From contig NZ_JACTVJ010000006.1 in NCBI RefSeq assembly GCF_014493765.1, positions 310,001 to 374,000 on the forward strand: a stretch of 64,000 nt of DNA, written 5' to 3'. The stretch comes from Streptomyces polyasparticus. GTDB taxonomy: Bacteria > Actinomycetota > Actinomycetes > Streptomycetales > Streptomycetaceae. Made by a program: the position numbers and the translations under genes. This document shows, piece by piece, positions 44,062 to 51,795 of this stretch. The notes under the pieces are model-generated. The model searched no databases, had not been told where the DNA came from, and saw only the letters and a program-made list of their open reading frames with translations. Each line of letters starts with the position of its first letter. Position 1 is the first letter of the stretch.

Positions 44062-44391
44062 ATGCCCCGCACCATCGCAGCCACCCCCACACCCACGGCG
44101 GCCGCCGAAGCCCAGGCGCAACCCGCCCCGGGCCCACTCCTGCCCGGCGCCCGGCCCGCCTGGTACGAAGACGCGCTCTGTGCGCAGACGAGCCCCGAGT
44201 TCTTCTTCCCGGAGCCCGGCAGCTCCGTGAGCGAGGCCAAGCGCATCTGTTCGTCCTGCGCGGGCCGCGCCGCGTGTCTCGACTACGCACTCACCCACGA
44301 CGAGCGCTTCGGCGTCTGGGGAGGCCTCTCCGAGAAGGAGCGGCACGCGCTCAGACGCCGAAACCTCGGCCTCACGCGTACTCGACCGTGA
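44062..44391 (+). CDS. WhiB-family iron-sulfur transcription factor
   Basis: 109 residues from ATG 44062. Four cysteines that bind a 4Fe-4S cluster are at 40, 63, 66 and 72 (DALCAQ, RICSSCAGRAACLDYAL, the C-x2-C-x5-C pattern). The turn GVWGGLSEKERHALRRRN matches the G-[VI]-W-G-G motif plus the basic tail that touches DNA. Wbl proteins act through the housekeeping sigma factor. An Ala/Pro-rich extension of about 30 residues precedes the domain. Which Wbl it is cannot be told. The last 20 bp overlap the end of the convergent glycosidase gene. Confidence 0.92.
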   Translation: MPRTIAATPTPTAAAEAQAQPAPGPLLPGARPAWYEDALCAQTSPEFFFPEPGSSVSEAKRICSSCAGRAACLDYALTHDERFGVWGGLSEKERHALRRRNLGLTRTRP

Positions 44392-46834
44392 ATCGCCGCA
44401 TCCCCGCCGGTATCCGCACATCGTCCCCGGCGGGCGCCACCGGCTCCCCGTCCACGGTGACCCCCGTGACCGGTCCGAACCTGCAGGGATACACGAACCG
44501 CACGCCCTGCGGCGCCCGCAGGATCTCCACGTCGACCCGGTGCTGCCCGGGCCGATGCGTCAGGCGGTAGCCGAAGTCCCCGCCGAACAGCGTCGGCGCC
44601 CGTTCGCACCCGATCGTCTCGCCCTCGCCGAGCCAGTGCGGCCGCACTCCGGGCGCGATGTACAGATGCGGGTCGCGGTCCTCGTCCGCCTCGAAGAACA
44701 GGATGTCGCGCAGCAGGAGCAGATACTCCGCCGCGGCCCAGCCGTGCGGGATGTCTCCCATGTACCAGGGCCTGTACGGCACTTCGGCGAAGTCCGATGC
44801 CACGGAGTACGCGTGCTGCTCGTTCCACGCGCCGAGTGCCGCCTCCTGCCCGCCCGTCCTCGGGAAGGCTGCGGCCACGGTCCAGCCGAGCAGCCGGTCC
44901 GTCTTCTCCGGCTCGCCCGCGAACAGATAGGCGTGCGCCAACTGCAGGGTCAGATAGGGCCCGTACGCGTTCCAGGCGGCGTCGTGCCGGAAGCCGCCGG
45001 TCACGAACCGGGCGTACATCGTGTCCAGCGTGTGCCGCGCGGCCCGGTCGACCTCGTCGCCCAGCTTGCTGCCCATGTGCAGCCGCAGCGGATGGAAGTA
45101 CGCCGCCGCCCCGATCATCGTCGAGTCGCGCCGCCCCACGTCGCCAGGGCCGGTCGGGATGTACGTCTCCCACTCGCCGAGCCGGTCGCGTTGTTCGCCG
45201 AGCACCCACCGTATGGAAGCGGCCGTCGCGGCCTTGAGGTCGTCGAACGCGCCCCACAGCTCCGCCACTTCGGGCGCCCCGATCCGCTCCGCGAGCCGCG
45301 CTGCCTCGTACAGACCGGCCAGGCCCCACAGGTCGTCCCAGTAGTGCGGCTTGTCGCGTTCGCCGAGGTGTTCGGCGCTCCAGCCGCTGTGCAGCAGCCC
45401 GAACCCGTCCCGGTTGTCGCGCAGCCAGCGCGCACCGTCCCGCACGTACGGGAGGTAGAGCTTCGCCCCGAGGCCGCTGCCGCGATACGTGCGGTCGTAG
45501 CGCCCGATCGCCCACAGGGCCTGCCCGTTGGAGTCCCATTCCCGGTCGTCCCGCTCGTGCGGCCCGCCGAAGAACCCGTACTCGGCGCAGGGCCCGATCC
45601 GGCCGCCGCCCCGGTTGAACTTCAGCGGATAGTGCGTGCCCAGCTGCCGCTCGGCCAGCGTCTCGTCGCCCACGAGCGAGCAGGCGGTGGCCTCGACGGA
45701 GGAGTCCCGTATCCAGAACGAGTCGTAGACGGTCGGTCCCGGATGGATCTCGCCGTGGTCGGAGAGCACGAGCAGCTGGGCGCGTGCCTGCCCGAACAAG
45801 GCGCCCAAGTGGCCTACCTCGCCGGGCAGTTCGGGCTGTAGCCCGCTGCCCTTGATCTTCTGCTCCCAGAACGCCTCGTGCGCGGTGTGCAGCTCGTCCG
45901 CGTCCACGGAACGCAGTTCGTCCAGATCGGCGGGCCCCTGGAAAAAGTCGACCGGGAGTCGCACGGTGATCCCGAACTCCTCGTCGCCGGAGACCCGGAA
46001 GGGCCAGGCGAACGCCGCCGAACACAGCCCGGCGATCTGGTCCTCCGCCTGCAGCGCCCCGTTCAGCTTCCCGCCGTGCGCGAGATCGTGGAACGGGCTG
46101 CGGACCAGGTAGCTGTCCGGATCGTGCGAGTGGTCCGGGTTGCCGTACACACCGAACTGCTCGGGCGGGGAGTCGAAGGCCGGTCCCCATCCGGTGTTCG
46201 TCTCCACCAGGGCCTGGTCCGCGGCGTACCGCAGCTGCGTGATCCGTCGGTCCGTGAGCAGACGCCCCTGGCGGTCGTGCCGCTGGAAACCGCTCGGCCC
46301 CGCGGGCACGACGGCGGCGCACAGCCACCCCTCCTTCGGCGCGCCGTCGCCGGAGCGCGCACTCGCCTGGACGACGGTCACGGCCCGCTGCCGGGGGCCG
46401 ACCGGGGCCGCGAAGATCCGCTCGGTCAGCGTCACGTCGTGCCCGGCCCGGTACGTGCTCACGACGGTCGGCACATGGGGCCGCGGCATCCGCTGCTCGA
46501 CGGCCGCACCGTCGGCGAGCTGGGGCAGGTGGGTGAGCCCGGAGACCGGGTCGTACAGGAAGAAGGTCAGGACGTACTTGTCGTACACCGGCTCCACCTC
46601 GCCGGCCTGCCCGATCAGACTCTCCTGCCGGTGGTCCTTGACGCCCACCATGTGCCAGTACCGGTACAGGGCGTTGGAGGCGAACGCCGCCTCCTTCGAC
46701 TCGTACGTCCCGCGGTCGAAATCGTCGCTCCACGCCCGGAACGCCTGCCGCGCCCACCACGGCACGGGCAGCGACTGCTGCGTCCACCCGCGCCACATGA
46801 CCTCGTAGAACATCCACTCATGGGTCTGTGCCAT
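44372..46834 (-). CDS. Six-hairpin glycosidase-like enzyme (GH family unassigned)
   Basis: 820 residues from ATG 46834; ATG or GTG codons just upstream are alternatives, none with a clear ribosome site. The N-terminal 320 residues look like a beta-sandwich, the middle (about 330-720) is an (alpha/alpha)6 barrel with VYDSFWIRDSSVEATACSLV, EWDSNGQALWAIGRYD, HYWDDLWGLAGLY and WNAYGPYLTLQLAHAYLFAG, and the C-terminus is a beta-rich domain. This matches GH78/GH63/GH15-like clans. Acidic residues in GEWETYIP and EWDSNGQ are candidate catalytic residues, but I cannot assign them. There is no signal peptide, so it is likely intracellular. Its 3' end overlaps the wbl gene by 20 bp. Confidence 0.75.
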   Translation of the reverse strand: MAQTHEWMFYEVMWRGWTQQSLPVPWWARQAFRAWSDDFDRGTYESKEAAFASNALYRYWHMVGVKDHRQESLIGQAGEVEPVYDKYVLTFFLYDPVSGLTHLPQLADGAAVEQRMPRPHVPTVVSTYRAGHDVTLTERIFAAPVGPRQRAVTVVQASARSGDGAPKEGWLCAAVVPAGPSGFQRHDRQGRLLTDRRITQLRYAADQALVETNTGWGPAFDSPPEQFGVYGNPDHSHDPDSYLVRSPFHDLAHGGKLNGALQAEDQIAGLCSAAFAWPFRVSGDEEFGITVRLPVDFFQGPADLDELRSVDADELHTAHEAFWEQKIKGSGLQPELPGEVGHLGALFGQARAQLLVLSDHGEIHPGPTVYDSFWIRDSSVEATACSLVGDETLAERQLGTHYPLKFNRGGGRIGPCAEYGFFGGPHERDDREWDSNGQALWAIGRYDRTYRGSGLGAKLYLPYVRDGARWLRDNRDGFGLLHSGWSAEHLGERDKPHYWDDLWGLAGLYEAARLAERIGAPEVAELWGAFDDLKAATAASIRWVLGEQRDRLGEWETYIPTGPGDVGRRDSTMIGAAAYFHPLRLHMGSKLGDEVDRAARHTLDTMYARFVTGGFRHDAAWNAYGPYLTLQLAHAYLFAGEPEKTDRLLGWTVAAAFPRTGGQEAALGAWNEQHAYSVASDFAEVPYRPWYMGDIPHGWAAAEYLLLLRDILFFEADEDRDPHLYIAPGVRPHWLGEGETIGCERAPTLFGGDFGYRLTHRPGQHRVDVEILRAPQGVRFVYPCRFGPVTGVTVDGEPVAPAGDDVRIPAGMRRFTVEYA

Positions 46835-46954
46835 GGGGGGCACGGTGGCACCGGGTGGGGGGTTCGTAAACGGGGTGGTTCGGCCTCATTGCGGGAGTTC
46901 CGGGGTGCGTGGCCGGCCGGTTGTCCCGGCATCGGGCCCGCGGTGGGCACGCCG

Positions 46955-46960
46955 TAGGAT
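46955..46960 (+). promoter_or_regulatory. -10 element for the tandem tRNA/SDR transcript
   Basis: TAGGAT is a near-ideal Streptomyces -10 hexamer. Transcription would start close to 46967, only about five bases before the mature 5' end of the first tRNA. No convincing -35 is seen at 17-18 bp. Confidence 0.5.
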
Positions 46961-46971
46961 GACCGCGCTGT

Positions 46972-47044
46972 CCGGGCGTAGCGCAGAGGCAGGCGCACCG
47001 TCTTGCCCAGACGGGATACGCCGGTTCGAATCCGGTCGTCCGGG
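46972..47044 (+). tRNA. Atypical tRNA with GCC anticodon (Gly-type)
   Basis: A full cloverleaf can be drawn. The acceptor CCGGGCG pairs with CGTCCGG (one G-U). The D-stem is GCGC/GCGC with loop AGAGGCAG, the anticodon stem CCGTC/GACGG with loop TTGCCCA (47003-47009, anticodon GCC), the variable loop GATAC, and the T-arm GCCGG-TTCGAAT-CCGGT. T8, A14, G18, G19 and the T-loop are conserved. Odd points are C37 in place of the usual purine, G at the last D-loop position, no encoded CCA, and five flanking bases on each side that could extend the acceptor helix. It is unlike the normal glycine tRNAs of actinomycetes. It may be a specialised or non-translational tRNA. Confidence 0.7.
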
Positions 47045-47082
47045 CGGCTCGGAGCCGGTGGCTGTTCGCCACGGCCCGGGGG

Positions 47083-47154
47083 GATCCCGTCGCGCAGAGG
47101 CAGGCGCACCGCCTTGTCAGGGCGGGTACGCCGGTTCGAATCCGGCCGGGATCA
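47083..47154 (+). tRNA. Atypical tRNA with GTC anticodon (Asp-type)
   Basis: The cloverleaf is perfect in every stem. Acceptor GATCCCG/CGGGATC, D-stem GCGC/GCGC with loop AGAGGCAG, anticodon stem CCGCC/GGCGG with loop TTGTCAG (47114-47120, anticodon GTC), variable GTAC, T-arm GCCGG-TTCGAAT-CCGGC, discriminator A, no encoded CCA. The D-arm and T-arm are almost identical to the tRNA 38 bp upstream, so the two arose by duplication with different anticodons. The acceptor differs from the usual GGCCC-type actinomycete tRNA-Asp. It lies only 28 bp before the SDR start codon and in the same direction, so tRNA and mRNA may come from one transcript. Confidence 0.78.
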
Positions 47155-47182
47155 CACAGAGAGGCGGCGGGGGCAGGTGGAG

Positions 47183-48655
47183 ATGGCCGGAAACGGTGCC
47201 GGGGCCGGCGCGAGTGATCCGGAGAGCGCGGACCGGGCGGCTTCCGGCGGGGACGGTACGACTGCCGCCGTGCACCTGCCTTCCGCCCGTGCCCGCGATG
47301 CGGCGGCCGTGGACCTGACCGCTGCCGAACTCGCCCAGTACGACCTGCTCGTCGGAAAGCTGCGGGCGCTGCCGGTGGACCATCCGGTGCGGCTGCGGGC
47401 CGAGCAGGTCGCGGCCTCGTTCGCGCGCGACGGCCGGCTGCGGCGCCGCAAGGCACGCGGCGCCGAGCGTTTTGCCGGTGACGCGCAGTTGATGGCGCGG
47501 ACCGCGACCGGTGCGGCCGACCGCCGTGAGGACGCACCTCTGCCCGACGACGGCGAACAGGCCGCCGCCGTCGGCCTGTTGGGGAAGCCGCGGACGTGTT
47601 ACGTCTGCAAGTCGCCTTATCGCGAGGTCGACTCCTTCTACCACCGGCTCTGTCCCGGCTGCGCCGCCGAGAACCGGGCACGGCGCGTCCTGAGCACCGA
47701 TCTGACGGGGCGGCGGGTTCTCCTGACCGGTGCGCGGGTCAAGATCGGTTTCCAGCTGGCCCTGATGATGCTGCGCGACGGCGCGCAGCTCACGGTCACC
47801 AGCCGGTTTCCGCACGACACCCTGCGGCGGTTCCGCGCCGCCGAGGGCAGTGACGTCTGGCTGCACCGGCTCACCGTCGTGGCCGTGGACCTGCGCGATC
47901 CCCGCCAGGTGCTCGGCCTGTGCGAGCGGCTCAGGACGCAGGGCGCGCCGCTCGACATCCTCGTCAACAACGCCGCCCAGACCGTACGCCGGCCGCCTCA
48001 GTCGTACGCACTCCTCAGCGCGGGCGAGACGGACCGGCTGCCGCCCGGAGCCTGGGCCGCGCCCGGATTCCGTCCGATGCGGGAGCTCGAACCGGGGGTA
48101 TCGGGAACCTCGGGAGCGTTGGAACTGGTGCTGCGCGAGGTCGACGAGGCCGGGCTGCTGGCCGATCCCTCGCCCACCAACTCCTGGTCCGCCAAGCTGG
48201 GTGAGCTGGATCCGGCCGAGGTCCTGGAGACCCAGCTGGTCAACGCCCTCGCGCCGGCGCTGCTCTGCGACCGGCTGCTGCCCCTGCTGCTCGCGTCCGC
48301 GCATCCGCGCCGCTACATCGTCAACGTCACGGCGGTGGAGGGCCGGTTCGCCGTACGCAACAAGACGGCCGGCCATCCGCACACCAACATGGCCAAGGCC
48401 GCGCTGAACATGCTGACCAGGACCAGCGCGGCCGAACTCGCGGAGCAGGGTGTCCACATGTGCGCCGTGGACACCGGCTGGATCACCGACGAGAACCCGG
48501 CGCCGAAGAAGAGCAGGATGGCGGGGGCGGGCTTTCGCACCCCGCTGGACATCGTGGACGGTGCGGCGCGTGTCTACGACCCGATCGTGCGCGGGGAGGC
48601 CGGCGATCCGGTGTCCGGAGTGTTCCTGAAGGACTACCGGGAGGCGGCGTGGTGA
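47183..48655 (+). CDS. Zinc-ribbon/SDR-fold protein with degenerate active site, tRNA-linked
   Basis: 490 residues from ATG 47183 (GTG 47177 also possible; AGGTGG is very close upstream). A helical N-terminal region (about 45-130) leads to a four-Cys zinc ribbon, Cys139, Cys142, Cys157 and Cys160 (CYVCKSP, LCPGCAAENRARR). From about 175 there is a short-chain-dehydrogenase Rossmann fold with the cofactor turn LTGARVKIG and LDILVNNAAQT. The catalytic YxxxK is altered: Lys405 is present (NMAKAALNML) but Thr401 replaces Tyr, and the usual Ser is Thr383. It may bind NAD(P) without normal dehydrogenase chemistry. It overlaps the LRR gene (GTGA). A zinc ribbon fused to an SDR, directly behind tRNA genes, suggests RNA binding; this is inference. 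Confidence 0.72.
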   Translation: MAGNGAGAGASDPESADRAASGGDGTTAAVHLPSARARDAAAVDLTAAELAQYDLLVGKLRALPVDHPVRLRAEQVAASFARDGRLRRRKARGAERFAGDAQLMARTATGAADRREDAPLPDDGEQAAAVGLLGKPRTCYVCKSPYREVDSFYHRLCPGCAAENRARRVLSTDLTGRRVLLTGARVKIGFQLALMMLRDGAQLTVTSRFPHDTLRRFRAAEGSDVWLHRLTVVAVDLRDPRQVLGLCERLRTQGAPLDILVNNAAQTVRRPPQSYALLSAGETDRLPPGAWAAPGFRPMRELEPGVSGTSGALELVLREVDEAGLLADPSPTNSWSAKLGELDPAEVLETQLVNALAPALLCDRLLPLLLASAHPRRYIVNVTAVEGRFAVRNKTAGHPHTNMAKAALNMLTRTSAAELAEQGVHMCAVDTGWITDENPAPKKSRMAGAGFRTPLDIVDGAARVYDPIVRGEAGDPVSGVFLKDYREAAW

Positions 48656-49956
48656 CCGGTCCGGACGGCGAGCCCGGCCGTCCGCAGGACGCTCCCGAGC
48701 CGGCCTTCGCAGGGGTGCCGAGCGTGGTGCCCCGGCCTCTCGCCGACCTCACGCCGCTCCTCGACTGGCTGCGCGGTGGCCGGCCGGCCGGCGAGCGACT
48801 GGACTTCACCGCCGGTACGGCGCTGCCCGACGGCCGCCTCGACCTGTGCAAGCAGGCACTCGGGCCGGAAGGTGCGGCCCTGGTGGCCGACGCGCTGCGG
48901 GAGTCGGCTCGGGACCGGCGGACCGCGCCCGGAACGAGCCGGGACGGCCAGGTTCCGCAGCGGCCGGACCGGACCTCGGACGGCGACCACGGCGCCCCGG
49001 TACGGCATGTGCTGCTCGGCACCGACGGGCTCGGGGACGAGGGCGCGGCCGCGGCCACGAGAGCGGCGGAACAGGGTCAGGTCGAGACGCTGTACCTGGG
49101 CTGCAACGGCATCACCGCCCCGGGCGCCTGCCGTATCGCCGACCAGTTGCGTGCCTCCCCGACCGTCGTCGCCGGGATCTGGCTCAAGCGCAACCCGCTG
49201 GGGCCCGCCGGCGGACGCGCGGCGGCCGAACTGATCGAGGCGATCCGCACGTTGCGCACCCTCGACCTCGTCCAGACCGGACTCGATCCGGCCGGTCTCG
49301 CCCTGCTCGTGGACGCGCTCGTCGCGGCCGACGGGCAGGGGCGCACGGTGGAGCGGCTCTTCGTCGGGGGCAATCCGCTGGGAGCCGCCGGTGGCCGGGC
49401 GCTCGGTGCTCTGGTGTCCGCGGGCGCCGTCGGCGAACTGTACGTATCCGCCGCGCGGTTGGGCGACGAAGGAGCACGGCATCTTGCGGTGGCCCTCGGC
49501 CGTGCTCCGTACGGCCGCCTCACGCGGCTCTCCGTGGCGAGCAACGGAATCGGACCGCGGGCCGCGGCCCTTCTCGTGTCGGCGGCGGCCGCCTCCGGCG
49601 TGGAGGTGCTCGACCTCGGCCGGGTCCGCGCGGCCCGCACCCTGGGGGCGCGGGACAACCAGCTGGACCTGGCCGCGGCCAGGGAGGTGGCCCACGCGCT
49701 CGCGGGCCAGGAGCACCGCCTCGCCCACCTCGTCCTGAGCCACACCGGGATGCGCAGCCGGGAGGCGCACCAGCTGCTCGACACCGCACCCGCCGCCGTC
49801 AGCGCGACCCGCTTCGTGCTCGGCTCCTCGATCGCGGCGAGCGTGAAGCGGCGGCTGAACGAGCTGAGCGCCCATGTGCCGCCGCCGCGGGTGCCCGAGG
49901 CGGTCGCCGCCGTACGCAGCGTGCACCGCACCGCGCCGCCGACCGAACTCTCCTGA
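48652..49956 (+). CDS. Leucine-rich-repeat protein (ribonuclease-inhibitor type)
   Basis: 434 residues from GTG 48652, coupled to the SDR gene by a four-base overlap with GGGAGG upstream. From about residue 110 to 370 it consists of LRRs of the long RI-like type: VETLYLGCNGITAPGACRIA, VAGIWLKRNPLGPAGGRAAA, LDLVQTGLDPAGLALLVDAL, VERLFVGGNPLGAAGGRALG, LTRLSVASNGIGPRAAALLV. The N-terminal 110 residues are not repeat, with a low-complexity segment. There is no signal peptide or TM helix. Such LRR horseshoes bind proteins or RNA. In this locus it could recognise a tRNA, a tRNA-processing factor or the facing AAA+/VWA machine. Stops only 30 bp from the convergent ATPase gene. Confidence 0.78.
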   Translation: MTGPDGEPGRPQDAPEPAFAGVPSVVPRPLADLTPLLDWLRGGRPAGERLDFTAGTALPDGRLDLCKQALGPEGAALVADALRESARDRRTAPGTSRDGQVPQRPDRTSDGDHGAPVRHVLLGTDGLGDEGAAAATRAAEQGQVETLYLGCNGITAPGACRIADQLRASPTVVAGIWLKRNPLGPAGGRAAAELIEAIRTLRTLDLVQTGLDPAGLALLVDALVAADGQGRTVERLFVGGNPLGAAGGRALGALVSAGAVGELYVSAARLGDEGARHLAVALGRAPYGRLTRLSVASNGIGPRAAALLVSAAAASGVEVLDLGRVRAARTLGARDNQLDLAAAREVAHALAGQEHRLAHLVLSHTGMRSREAHQLLDTAPAAVSATRFVLGSSIAASVKRRLNELSAHVPPPRVPEAVAAVRSVHRTAPPTELS

Positions 49957-49986
49957 CGGAGGAGCGGCGAGGCCGGCGCGGAGCGG

Positions 49987-51795
49987 TCAGCGCTTGCGCA
50001 GGGAGACGAACACCTCCGTCCAGAACCGCTGCTGCTCGGGCGCCGCGCCGACGAGATACGTGGCCCTGAGCTTGGCGGGCAGCAGCGCCGCGAGCCGCAC
50101 CACCGCCTTGCGGTGCCTGCGCAGCTGGGACAGCTCCGCATTGGCGAGCACCTGGTGTACGACGTCCGTGTCCGCGGCGCCCTCGCTCGACTGCGCGGCC
50201 GCCTTGCGCAACCGCTCCTCCCAGCCCGTGAGATCCCGGGCGAGCTCGCTCAGCCCGGTCACCTGCCGCTGTGCGAACCGGTCCATGAGCGCGGTCAGCG
50301 GCACCGGCGCGTACTCGCCGTCACCGAGGTAGACCGTGGCCATGTGCAGCGGAAGTCCCTTGCGGTGCAGCTTGATCAACCGCTCCAGGGTGCGCTTGGT
50401 GATCCACGCACGGCCGTCCTCGTCGATGTCGTGCTTCCACCACTCGAGGACCGTCTCGGCATCGGCACCGTAGCGGCGTATGAGCCACTCGTTGGCAGGG
50501 ATGTCGCCCGGTTCGACCGTCAGCGAGGCGGTGAAACGGGAGGCCTGCGCGATGTTGTTGCGTGCGACCAGCAGCTTGCGGCCCAGATGGTACGGCGGGT
50601 TCTGGACCGCGATCTGTGCCCGCAGGTTCGCGATCCGCCGACCGGCGAGCGACCACTCCTGGGTGATCTCCATCAGCTTCGCGAACGCGGCCTTGTCCTT
50701 GGGCCGGTTGTACTCGTCCCACACGATCGCCTTGGGTTCGGGACCGTGGAAGCAGGCGGCGAGGAGGTTGTCCAGGGTACCGTCGGCCGAGGGCACCGGA
50801 GCGCACAGGTCCTCGACGTTGGTCACGGGCAGCGAGAAGTACAGCGCATCGCGGCCGCTGAGCCCTTCGCGCACCGTCTCGCGTACCAGCTCCGTCTTGC
50901 CGCAGCCGGGCGGGCCCTGGAGGAGCACCGTCCAGCGGTTGCGCAGCGCCGCCCGCACCACCTGGCGCACGGGATCGGCGATACGGGAGGGGTTCGGCAC
51001 GCCGAGGGCCTCGGCGATGCGGTCGAGGATCTCGGAGGTGCGGTTGCCCGCCCCCTTGGCGCCGTCCTCCTGGAGCCGCAGCCGCTCACCGCCGACCAGC
51101 GGCAGCCCCCAGCGCAGCGGAAAGCCCTCGCGGGCGTTGGCCAGGATGTGGTCCAGGGTGCGGGGCGAGAGCAGCTCGCGCAGCCCCGGACCGAGCGAGG
51201 CCCACACCGCGAACACTCCCGACAGGTCCCACTGCGGGTACTTCGCCGACAGATGCGCCCGCCACGCGGTGTCATTGGCACCGATCCGCAGCGTGACCAT
51301 CCGGTCGAGCAGCGCGAGATCACTGCGCCGGGCCGAGGTCTCGGCCAGCGACTCGTTGTCGGTGAGGAAGACCCCGATGCAGCCGAGCGCCCGCAGATCG
51401 TGCTCACCGAGCGTCCAGTCGCAGGCGATCTGCATCAGCTGCGACTGGATGGTGTCGCCGGCCTGCAGCGAGTCGTCGATGAGCAGCACGAACGGCCGGC
51501 CCGGCTTCAGCTGGCTCATCACCAGCTGGCGCAGCACCAGTTCACCGGTACGCGGATCGCGCACCGGTGCGTTCACCAGGAGGTCGTCCGGCGTGAGATT
51601 GGCCGCCGGCACGTACACCAGCGTCGCCTCGGGGCGCGCCTGCTCCACGTACGAGAAGAACGTGGCCGTCTTGCCGATGCCGTGCTCGCCGAAGATCTGC
51701 CCGGTCTGCCCGAGGTCGATCATCGCCTCGATGAACTCCTCGAGGCGGGACGAAGGCCGCCGTACCCGGGCCGGCTGCTCGGTGGTGCTCGTCAT
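49987..51795 (-). CDS. Double AAA+ ATPase (MoxR-like)
   Basis: 602 residues from ATG 51795, whose start overlaps the VWA stop (ATGA). Two AAA+ modules are present. Module 1 has Walker A FGEHGIGKT (36-43) and Walker B FVLLIDDS (Asp107, Asp108); module 2 has Walker A GPPGCGKTE (294-301) and Walker B AIVWDEYN (Asp360, Glu361). Module 2 has a full catalytic Glu; module 1 lacks it. The C-terminal 100 residues are helical. MoxR-type ATPases work as chaperones with VWA partners, and the coupled DUF2201/VWA gene upstream supplies that partner. It runs towards the LRR gene. Confidence 0.85.
   Translation of the reverse strand: MTSTTEQPARVRRPSSRLEEFIEAMIDLGQTGQIFGEHGIGKTATFFSYVEQARPEATLVYVPAANLTPDDLLVNAPVRDPRTGELVLRQLVMSQLKPGRPFVLLIDDSLQAGDTIQSQLMQIACDWTLGEHDLRALGCIGVFLTDNESLAETSARRSDLALLDRMVTLRIGANDTAWRAHLSAKYPQWDLSGVFAVWASLGPGLRELLSPRTLDHILANAREGFPLRWGLPLVGGERLRLQEDGAKGAGNRTSEILDRIAEALGVPNPSRIADPVRQVVRAALRNRWTVLLQGPPGCGKTELVRETVREGLSGRDALYFSLPVTNVEDLCAPVPSADGTLDNLLAACFHGPEPKAIVWDEYNRPKDKAAFAKLMEITQEWSLAGRRIANLRAQIAVQNPPYHLGRKLLVARNNIAQASRFTASLTVEPGDIPANEWLIRRYGADAETVLEWWKHDIDEDGRAWITKRTLERLIKLHRKGLPLHMATVYLGDGEYAPVPLTALMDRFAQRQVTGLSELARDLTGWEERLRKAAAQSSEGAADTDVVHQVLANAELSQLRRHRKAVVRLAALLPAKLRATYLVGAAPEQQRFWTEVFVSLRKR

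Noticed and set aside
46972-47154. tRNA genes as an integration (att) site of a mobile element
   Set aside because: No integrase, no direct repeat of a tRNA 3' end and no change of composition occur in the following genes, so there is no sign that an element was inserted here.
47003-47182. N-terminal extension of the SDR protein through the tRNA genes
   Set aside because: The frame happens to stay open across the tRNAs, but the bases there are fixed by the cloverleaf pairing; ATG 47183 is the sensible start.
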